Origin: DASRHK01 sp035650495
GTDB lineage: Bacteria; Pseudomonadota; Gammaproteobacteria; Nevskiales; Nevskiaceae
Reading direction: 5' to 3'
Assembly: GCA_035650495.1 (NCBI GenBank)
Contig: DASRHK010000011.1
Location: 1-17,578 of the forward strand
Length of the DNA: 17,578 nucleotides
The translations under genes and the position numbers were made by a program. Shown one piece after another: positions 13,301 through 17,578 of this stretch; the stretch's first letter is position 1, and each line of letters opens with the position of its first letter. The notes beneath the pieces are model-generated. The model was not told the origin of the DNA. It ran no database searches and saw nothing but the letters and a program-made list of their open reading frames with translations.

Positions 13301-14274
13301 CCTTCCGTCACGCAGGTCACGCCCGCGGGGATTGCCTGGCATCCCTGCGCCGTGGGTGCGACGAAATAGCGCGTGTACGGGCCGGCCGCGGGGCCGGTCG
13401 AGAACTGGAAGTAGTAGTAAGTCGTGACGACCGTGTGTGAGCACGTGCCGCCGCTGCGCGTGTCGCCGGACGTGCAACTGCTGGCGTTGTAGTTCGTCTC
13501 GGTCCAGGTGCACGTTCTCTGCGAGCTGCCATTGCCCGGGTTCACGGGGCACGCGCTGCCGTTCCACTGGCAGTTGGAAACGTCAGTGTTCGCATCCTGG
13601 TCGCTGTTGTAATCGTTCACGCACTGCTTGACCGTCTTGTTGTTTTCGGTCTTGTTGGTCGTCGTGCCCGTCGCGGCATACGTCGTCGTTACGGTCGTCG
13701 AGGTCGTCGTGGAGAACGGCAGGTTGCTGTAGCCGGTGCCGGCGCCGCTGCCGTCGGTGTAAGTCTCGTAGGACCCCGTGTAGTAGTAGTTGGACAGGTT
13801 GGACGCCGCCGACGCGTAGGTCGTCAGGTTCACCGTGGCCGAGGTGGCGTTGTTGAAACCGTCCACCCAGGCGCCGGTCAGGCCGGGCGAGTTCGGATAG
13901 GACGTGCCGTCCACCTGGATGGGCAGCGGATAGGTGTGCTGGGGGTTGTAGTAGACGCCGTTGTTGGTGGAGTCGAGGAGCGCAACGTTCGTGTTGTCCG
14001 ACGCCATCGTGTAGCCCGTGATGGACGTCTTCGCGGAGTTGCACGTCACGCCGTTGAGGTAGCAGATGTCCGGCATGAAGTTCCAGCCCATCGAGCCGGA
14101 GTCGTCGAGCATCAGGACGATGTTGGGGGCGAGCGTCTGCTCGACCGTCAGCGGCGACTGGTCGACGGTGACCGTCGCGTTCGCGAACTGCACGGCGGTT
14201 GCCAGGCTGAGGCCCAGCAGCAGCGCGCCGGTGCGAAGGCGCGACCGCCTGGTGATGGGATTGCCGTGGCTCAT
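10336..14274 (-). CDS. pilY1: PilY1 type IV pilus tip adhesin/assembly factor
   Basis: This 1312-aa exported protein starts MSHGNPITRRSRLRTGALLL with a Sec signal peptide (cleavage near FANA/TVTV). The N-terminal half has a von Willebrand A domain: MIDAS D57-x-S59-x-S61 in LMLDDSGSMGWN, GGGTNLRNAL and VIATTDGFWND. The C-terminal half is the PilY1 beta-propeller, with YLRGDSS, LGDIVDSTPVFVGAPN, TTGRGPSKTVYALD, AYAGDLLGNVW, a DLNGDRLFNDSD metal loop and the terminal motif RVSWREW. A Cys-rich insert (C218-C278) sits in the VWA half. ATG 14274 is preceded by GAGGTG with a 6-base spacer. The GTG at 14295, which overlaps the pilX stop, is an alternative. In P. aeruginosa PilY1 caps the pilus, controls retraction and senses surfaces. 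Confidence 0.95.
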   Translation of the reverse strand: MSHGNPITRRSRLRTGALLLGLSLATAVQFANATVTVDQSPLTVEQTLAPNIVLMLDDSGSMGWNFMPDICYLNGVTCNSAKTSITGYTMASDNTNVALLDSTNNGVYYNPQHTYPLPIQVDGTSYPNSPGLTGAWVDGFNNATSATVNLTTYASAASNLSNYYYTGSYETYTDGSGAGTGYSNLPFSTTTSTTVTTTYAATGTTTNKTENNKTVKQCVNDYNSDQDANTDVSNCQWNGSACPVNPGNGSSQRTCTWTETNYNASSCTSGDTRSGGTCSHTVVTTYYYFQFSTGPAAGPYTRYFVAPTAQGCQAIPAGVTCVTEGDTSGAAAPIGVNAGQNIANWFSYYRTRLLSAKSGLTAAFNTLDPSVRFGFGSIDGDNDNALPTGQFTANSVTLAKVSPFDNSCVTSVVSPCAKGQSGTRRNAFWSWIAGESSGGGTNLRNALDMVGQYYSASGTNSAWKTSSADGTELACRQAYVIATTDGFWNDSFTLSGTANADGTNHAAITGVNSQTYTYTAHAPYSDSNSSTLSDVAMKYWVNDLRTDIANDVRTSTEDPAFWQHMVTFTVGLGFDPTGISPATYDHTPGSPPAGNGVNDPTATTIADIFSWANGGQAIPSFSWPTPASNSINNIADLAHAAVNGHGGFYSAGSPEAFAGGLSDALKRVVGRNGTGASLAANSTTLQAGTVAYQAFYFTSKWKGDLLAYAVDSTTGAIALNPSWTASMQLPTPASRNIITWPMSGSTIAFTSANVGSLSSAQQTALGANATARQNVINYLRGDSSLEQKNDGIYRDRDVAIAATNQVNSLGDIVDSTPVFVGAPNPNTFILKTFTGSDTYSAFAASQASRSPRIWVAANDGMLHAFDASTGAETFAYLPGSVILANVANLADPNYGGSLAHQFFNDGQLTVADVYLSGAWKTVLVGTTGRGPSKTVYALDITDPAAPTLLWERSAADGQTNSGYIGQIVGQPVIAQTADGTWSVLIGNGYNSTQDKAALLQFALSNGALSVHATNNSTSNGLASPAVWMSSVSNGISTTAYAGDLLGNVWSFDLSSSNSSGTLLYTAKDASANAQPITAGMLVGKDPDTGNLWLFFGTGKFLNTADLSTTTTQTWYGIIVSLGGAPAGEIAITSSSTRSALRQRSILTEAAATSTTLGSRTVSSPTTGDMSGKAGWYLDLLNPNGSPGPTAEGERIVAPNQFQGSLILATTRIPVAVDACNPNGRGWIMALDPFTGGNPAAVFFDLNGDRLFNDSDKVGGKASAGIGFTALPNSPIFVSNTMLTSFDNASHSSVATFSSGSLKRVSWREWIGQ

Positions 14275-14280
14275 GCTGTT

Positions 14281-14286
14281 CACCTC
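14281..14286 (-). promoter_or_regulatory. Ribosome binding site deciding the pilY1 start
   Basis: GAGGTG on the minus strand lies 6 bases before ATG 14274. It favours this start over the GTG at 14295, which overlaps the pilX stop as GTGA and would add seven residues before the signal peptide. Confidence 0.55.
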
Positions 14287-14291
14287 GTTCC

Positions 14292-14855
14292 TCACTTCTT
14301 GTACATCGCCTGCAGCGTCACCACTGCACGATCGCCGACCGCTGCCGGATCGCCGCTGCGCGCGGTGACCCGATAGAACGTGCGCAAGACGCCCTGCACA
14401 CCCTGGGCGCCGTATTGCGCGGAGTTCGCCGACTGGTTGAAGCCGGTGTCTGAATCCGTATCAGGCCACTGGCCCATGTTCTCGATCACGTACTGCGGTT
14501 GCCCGGTCGCATTGCCGTTGATCGTGAACTGGCCCGCGGCGGAGCCGGTCGCGACCGTGTGGATGTTGGCCGTGTTGAAGCCGCTGTCGGTGAACGGGTT
14601 GGTCTGGCAGGCGGTCGCGGTGGTGCTGCAATCGCGATCGATCGTCGTGCCGGTGTCGAGCGCCGCGGCCGCCGCGACCAGGCTCGCTTCTGCGCCCTGG
14701 AAGCCGACCTCGCGATCGTAGAAATTCGCGGTGATGCGTTGCTGCACGGTGGTGAGGCGGATCGCCATGATGCCGACCAGCGTGATCACCAGGAGCAGGA
14801 TGAGGGAGATGGCCAGCGCGACACCACGCTGCGTCTCGATGCGGAAGGTCTTCAT
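14292..14855 (-). CDS. pilX: PilX minor pilin/assembly protein
   Basis: This 187-aa protein starts MKTFRIETQRGVALAISLIL. A prepilin-type leader is cleaved at G11/V12 and followed by a long hydrophobic helix (ALAISLILLLVITLVGIMAI), then the family motif LTTVQQRITANFYDREVGFQGAEASL. There is no Glu at mature position 5, as in GspK-like tip pseudopilins. The C-terminal domain is Asn/Thr-rich and ends in a strand-rich segment (TFYRVTARSGD...VVTLQAMYKK), as is usual for PilX. Role: part of the PilVWX-PilY1 tip complex that initiates pilus assembly. It starts one base after the pilW stop (TGACATG) and its own stop overlaps the upstream GTG of pilY1. Confidence 0.92.
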   Translation of the reverse strand: MKTFRIETQRGVALAISLILLLVITLVGIMAIRLTTVQQRITANFYDREVGFQGAEASLVAAAAALDTGTTIDRDCSTTATACQTNPFTDSGFNTANIHTVATGSAAGQFTINGNATGQPQYVIENMGQWPDTDSDTGFNQSANSAQYGAQGVQGVLRTFYRVTARSGDPAAVGDRAVVTLQAMYKK

Positions 14856-14856
14856 G

Positions 14857-15882
14857 TCAGGTGATCCGATTGCGCAGCGTGACGATCGTCGACATCTGGC
14901 GCTGCAGGCGCTGGTTCGCGGTCGTGGTCGAGCGGGTGTCGGTGCTGACGAACGTCAGGCTGATCTGCACCGCGTCGACCGTCGTCCAGTTGGCGGCGGC
15001 GCCCACGGTCGTGGCGTCGATATAGGTCGCGGTCGTCGCGCGGTGATACGTAATCTGCATGTCGGTGACGTTGCGTACCATCTCCTGCGCCGACGCCGTC
15101 GGCGTGCCGCCGACGTTGCCGACCGTCACCCGATACAGCGAGCGTCCGCCCTGCGCGTTGTTGCCGATGTACCAATCCACCGCCTTGAGCACGGCGATCA
15201 TCGAATTGGGCCCGAACGCATAGGAGCCCGGACCGTTGCCGCAGTTGGTCGGATAGCCGAGATCCTTGGCGCAGTTGCCCGGCGAGACGCTGTTGCCGGT
15301 GTTGTGCACCAGCGTCACGTTCGACGAGTTGTAGTTCGAGATCTGGACGATGGCCGCGTGATCCGGGTCGCAGATCATGATGATGTCGCCGTCGTGCAGA
15401 TCCGCCGTCTGCTCGTTGATCTTGACGTTGGCGGAAGCCGGGTTCTGGCTCTGCACGGACAGGCCGGTGTCGCCGGCGCCCATCAGCTGGATCGAGTCGG
15501 TGCTGGCAACGCGCTGGGCGACGCCGGTGCCGGAGGTGACCGCCGGATCCGCCACGCCGTTGTCGTAGCCCCGGATCGCATTGGCGAAGTCGGCCCACCA
15601 ATCCGTGCCGCCGGCGGGCGGCGCGTTGTTGAGCACGTTGGTGACGCGCCCGTTGTTGTTGCAGGTCAGGCCCGCCTGGCGGATGTCGCGCGCCAGCAGC
15701 TCGAAGGCGATGCGCGTGTTGTCCTGCACTTCGCCCAGCGATTGATTGGTGCCGTACGACTGCTTGTTCGAGAGGAACAGCGCCGACACGCCGCCGACCA
15801 GCATGATGCCGAGCACCATGGCGATCATCAGCTCGACGAGCGTGAAGCCGGCGGGGCGACGCTTCAGGGAGAGTGGGCTCAT
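14857..15882 (-). CDS. pilW: PilW minor pilin
   Basis: This 341-aa protein begins MSPLSLKRRPAGFTLVELMI, with the PilD site at G12/F13, Glu at +5 and a hydrophobic helix to about residue 36. The segment SYGTNQSLGEVQDNTRIAFE followed by LLARDIRQAG is the PilW signature. The large Asn/Thr-rich globular domain is typical in size for the family and holds four to five cysteines. The frame stays open further upstream, but ATG 15882 overlaps the pilV stop as ATGA and gives a family-like leader. PilW is a core minor pilin expected to bind PilX and PilY1 at the pilus tip. Confidence 0.94.
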   Translation of the reverse strand: MSPLSLKRRPAGFTLVELMIAMVLGIMLVGGVSALFLSNKQSYGTNQSLGEVQDNTRIAFELLARDIRQAGLTCNNNGRVTNVLNNAPPAGGTDWWADFANAIRGYDNGVADPAVTSGTGVAQRVASTDSIQLMGAGDTGLSVQSQNPASANVKINEQTADLHDGDIIMICDPDHAAIVQISNYNSSNVTLVHNTGNSVSPGNCAKDLGYPTNCGNGPGSYAFGPNSMIAVLKAVDWYIGNNAQGGRSLYRVTVGNVGGTPTASAQEMVRNVTDMQITYHRATTATYIDATTVGAAANWTTVDAVQISLTFVSTDTRSTTTANQRLQRQMSTIVTLRNRIT

Positions 15883-16403
15883 AGCTTCGACGTGGTGACG
15901 ACGGTTTGCGCGGACTTGCCGCCGGACTGGTTGGCGGCCGCATTGGTGCCGGCGGCGACGTTGTTGCCGATGCGGCTGTCGTCGAAGGTCACGGTGATCG
16001 TGCAGGCGGGCGTGGTTCCGGTGCAGCTGATGTTGCCCGTGGTCGTGGCCACGGCGCCGAGGACCTGGGCGAGCTGCGTGCACCAGGCGTTCAGCTGCTT
16101 GTTGTAGAGGTTGGGCGTCGCTGCCGGGCAGTTGTTGCCGGCGACGGTCGTGTTGTAGCTGCCCGCCACGACGGCATCGCGATCCGCCCGCATGGCCTCG
16201 AGGATCGAGTAGCTCATGACCACGGCCATCGAGCGTCCCATCGAGCTGCTGTTGTTCGCGAGCGAATGCGATTGCATCAGCGCGATGCCGAGGGCACCGA
16301 CCGACAGCAACAGCACGGCGACGAGGATCTCGACGAAGCCGACGCCGTCCTGGCGCGCCGTGAGGCGCGGACGGTCACTGGGTTGTGCAGTTCGCTGGTT
16401 CAC
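15879..16403 (-). CDS. pilV: PilV minor pilin
   Basis: This 174-aa prepilin has a long basic leader. The PilD cleavage site is best placed at G20/V21 (ARQDG/VGFVEILVAV), because this puts Glu at mature +5. The hydrophobic run VAVLLLSVGALGIALMQSHS and the motif RSMAVVMSYSILEAMRADRD are typical of PilV. Cysteines at NNCPAAT, AWCTQ, ISCTG and PACTI suggest two disulfides. The only usable start is GTG 16403, which overlaps the end of fimT by 29 bases and has no clear Shine-Dalgarno, so translation may depend on fimT. PilV bridges the tip complex in the Pseudomonas model. Confidence 0.92.
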   Translation of the reverse strand: MNQRTAQPSDRPRLTARQDGVGFVEILVAVLLLSVGALGIALMQSHSLANNSSSMGRSMAVVMSYSILEAMRADRDAVVAGSYNTTVAGNNCPAATPNLYNKQLNAWCTQLAQVLGAVATTTGNISCTGTTPACTITVTFDDSRIGNNVAAGTNAAANQSGGKSAQTVVTTSKL

Positions 16404-16986
16404 TGTTCGCGCACGCCGTGCTGGTGATGCAGGTACTGATGATGCTGCCCGTGGTCAGATAGATGCAGCGATGATTGCTGGTGCTGAGCTTGCTAGTGGA
16501 GACATCGGCAACGAGGCCCGAGAAGGCGCCGGTGCTGCCGGTGGAGCTGGCCTGGCCGCTGCCGGCGTAGCGCAGTCCGGTCATGGTCCCGAGCGAGATG
16601 CTGTCCGGAACCAGGACCGCATCGACGACCTTGCTGGCCGTGCCGTCGGGCTCGAGCGTGTAGACCGCGCCGCCCGAGGTTCCGCATGCGGTCTGCAGCG
16701 CGCCGCTCCCGTTGTTGCCCGTGGTGTTGCTGCACAGCTGCACGGACGTGCGGCCCGACGTCGCCGTGACCACCGCATTGCGCCGGATGGCCTCCAGGCG
16801 CGCGGCGTTGAGCGAGGCGATCACGCCGTTGGCCGTGGTGGCGAGGCGGTTCGAGACGATCGTCCGGGTGAAGCTCGGAACCGCCATGGCGAGCAGCACC
16901 CCCGCAACCGCGATGGTGATGACCAGCTCGACCAGAGTGAAGCCCGATGAACGCATGTTGAGGAGTCTCCGGACGCTAGTTCGCAT
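16375..16986 (-). CDS. fimT: FimT/FimU-type minor pilin, first gene of the pilus operon
   Basis: This GspH-family prepilin has cleavage at G/FTLVELVITI, Glu at +5, Pro at 22 (MAVPSF) and the usual helix RLEAIRRNAVVT in the globular domain. At least six cysteines are present, including CITSTACANSEPANC near the C-terminus. Two ATG starts fit. ATG 16986 gives 203 aa with a 15-residue basic leader. ATG 16956 (MRSSG/FTLVE) gives 193 aa, with GGAG 10 bases upstream. An in-frame GTG at 17004 is less likely. It heads fimT-pilV-pilW-pilX-pilY1-pilE. The upstream space is 61-110 bases depending on start and should hold the operon promoter. Confidence 0.92.
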   Translation of the reverse strand: MRTSVRRLLNMRSSGFTLVELVITIAVAGVLLAMAVPSFTRTIVSNRLATTANGVIASLNAARLEAIRRNAVVTATSGRTSVQLCSNTTGNNGSGALQTACGTSGGAVYTLEPDGTASKVVDAVLVPDSISLGTMTGLRYAGSGQASSTGSTGAFSGLVADVSTSKLSTSNHRCIYLTTGSIISTCITSTACANSEPANCTTQ

Positions 16987-17004
16987 CAACTGTGGCGTTC
17001 CCAC

Positions 17005-17065
17005 ATCCCGTTAACCGACGAAAGGCGGTCCCGGTGTGATGTGCGGCCCGCCCCGCAGGGCGCTC
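17005..17065. other. Short intergenic region upstream of the pilus operon
   Basis: It lies between the 138-aa gene and fimT. It contains a small inverted repeat (CGCCC-CGCA-GGGCG, 17047-17060) without a T-tract and a CCTTTCGTC box on the minus strand. I see no strong sigma-70 or sigma-54 promoter. Confidence 0.4.
17017..17025 (-). promoter_or_regulatory. AlgR-box-like sequence upstream of fimT
   Basis: CCTTTCGTC differs by one base from the core CCGTTCGTC of AlgR sites in Pseudomonas, where AlgR activates the equivalent fimU operon. A single 9-base near-match is weak evidence, and the presence of an AlgR-type regulator in this organism is unknown. Confidence 0.2.
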
Positions 17066-17482
17066 TCAGGTCGAGGCGGCGACCACCCGCTTGATCAGGC
17101 CCCGCGCCCCCTCGATGACGTCACCGAATCCGCTGGCAGTCCCGCCGACCTCGCAGAGCCAGATCTGATCGGCCGGCGCCTGGGCATCCAGCGGATGCTT
17201 GCGCGAGAGGATCAGATAGCGCGTTCCGCGGGCTGCGGTGGTGTCCCGGATCTTTACTGAGATCTCCGCGCCGTCGCGGCTGATCGACGAATGCTCGATC
17301 GGCGCGCCCGCGACGACGGCTCCGGCGAGGAATTCCCGCATGGCGGGCAGCAGCGACGACCACGCGGCGTCCAGCTTCTCGGCCCGCGTCGGCTCCAGGC
17401 GCAAGGCGCTGTCGCGCTGCTGCTGCGTGATGGTCGCCTCGAAGGAGCGCAGCGCTTTTGCGAACGCGGGTGTGATGGGCAT
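17066..17482 (-). CDS. Hypothetical protein, 138 aa
   Basis: This cytoplasmic protein starts MPITPAFAKALRSFEATITQ and has no signal peptide or membrane helix. The N-terminal half is predicted helical (ALRSFEATITQQQRDSAL, then AEKLDAAWSSLLPAMREF). The second half contains strand-like segments (AEISVKIRD, TRYLILSRK, QIWLCEV) and a Gly-rich stretch before a final helix. I do not recognise the family. The start has AAGGTGAG about 7 bases upstream, overlapping the end of the preceding gene, and lies 3 bases after that gene's stop. It is therefore probably co-transcribed with metG. There is no obvious link to pili apart from lying just upstream of the pilus operon. Confidence 0.75.
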   Translation of the reverse strand: MPITPAFAKALRSFEATITQQQRDSALRLEPTRAEKLDAAWSSLLPAMREFLAGAVVAGAPIEHSSISRDGAEISVKIRDTTAARGTRYLILSRKHPLDAQAPADQIWLCEVGGTASGFGDVIEGARGLIKRVVAAST

Positions 17483-17485
17483 GGA

Positions 17486-17578
17486 TCAGCTCACCTTCGC
17501 GCCGGGCGCCAAAGCATGCTCGGTGGTCAGGACGGCGAGCCCGCTGTCGTCGCTGCCGGCGAGCACCATGCCTTCCGA
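17486..17578 (-). CDS. metG: Probable methionyl-tRNA synthetase, C-terminal end only
   Basis: Only the last 30 codons are present, beginning SEGMVLAGSDDSGLAVLTTE and ending PGAKVS at the TGA (17486-17488). The pattern SEGM-[VL]-LA followed by a short loop, a hydrophobic strand and a PG-[AS]-x-[VI] end is that of the C-terminal OB-fold tRNA-binding domain of bacterial MetG. The same fold occurs in PheT and in stand-alone tRNA-binding proteins, so the assignment rests on a short stretch. If correct, the full enzyme continues beyond the right edge. Confidence 0.7.
   Translation of the reverse strand, partial: SEGMVLAGSDDSGLAVLTTEHALAPGAKVS

Noticed and set aside
12091..13440. 449-codon plus-strand frame opposite pilY1
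   Set aside because: Arg/Val/Ala/Gly-rich mirror of the PilY1 frame; no start signal, domain or motif.
14789..14855. Missing Glu at mature position 5 of PilX as a defect
   Set aside because: PilX/GspK-like tip proteins commonly lack this Glu; it fits the family.
14731..16107. 458-codon plus-strand frame opposite pilW/pilX
   Set aside because: Shadow of the pilin frames; no domain and unusual Arg/His/Asp composition.
17047..17060. CGCCC-CGCA-GGGCG hairpin as terminator after the 138-aa gene
   Set aside because: Only a 5-bp stem and no T-tract on either strand.
1..17578. CRISPR arrays, tRNA/rRNA genes, insertion sequences, toxin-antitoxin or phage genes
   Set aside because: Looked for by eye on both strands; no direct-repeat arrays, tRNA arms, transposase motifs or inverted-repeat ends were seen.

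Overview
This is a compact, GC-rich (roughly two-thirds G+C by eye) chromosomal window. It looks proteobacterial, most likely betaproteobacterial (Burkholderiales/Nitrosomonadales type). The reasons are a fimT-pilV-pilW-pilX-pilY1-pilE minor-pilin cluster, a soluble RsxB/RnfB directly upstream of nth, the end of metG nearby, and dense ATGA/GTGA gene overlaps. The lineage is an inference; no rRNA or other marker gene is present. I see no tRNA, rRNA, CRISPR array, insertion sequence or phage gene.

Left end (1-1686, minus strand). A tightly coupled set of poorly characterised genes reads leftwards: a DUF2277 protein, a small protein with a ribosomal L7/L12 C-terminal-like half-domain plus a membrane helix, an unrecognised 148-aa protein, and a membrane protein cut by the window edge. 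A GC-rich hairpin separates them from an exported cupin (DUF4437-like). The cupin's short leader holds two tandem inverted repeats, one overlapping its ribosome binding site.

1777-4493 (plus strand). tgt (queuine tRNA-ribosyltransferase) diverges from the cupin. It is followed without real gaps by a stand-alone flavodiiron-type metallo-beta-lactamase-fold protein and a YpfJ-type membrane zinc metallopeptidase. The peptidase gene meets the converging amine oxidase gene at a shared CTAG.

4490-9236 (minus strand). Five genes are packed as one likely operon: rsxB, nth, a MEST-like alpha/beta hydrolase, a long-chain/isovaleryl-type acyl-CoA dehydrogenase, and a monoamine-oxidase-like flavoenzyme. 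The last carries a Tat lipoprotein signal and the cysteine that holds FAD covalently in mitochondrial MAO.

9323-16986. This is a type IV pilus assembly region. A lone GspH/FimT-like prepilin lies on the plus strand and converges on pilE. The main minus-strand operon runs fimT-pilV-pilW-pilX-pilY1-pilE, the order known for the minor-pilin/tip-adhesin operon of Pseudomonas. These proteins are expected to form the priming complex and tip of a type IVa pilus, with PilY1 as adhesin/mechanosensor. Several details differ from the textbook: Trp at +1 in the lone FimT, Arg18/Ser22 in the PilE helix, a PilY1 that has lost the acidic residues of the calcium loop described in P. aeruginosa, and a Cys-rich insert in the PilY1 N-terminal half.

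Right end (17066-17578, minus strand). An unrecognised 138-aa protein follows the last 30 codons of what is probably metG. The most interesting material is the divergent pilus-tip apparatus and the exported MAO-like lipoprotein. I see no clear evidence for a wholly new defence or mobile system.
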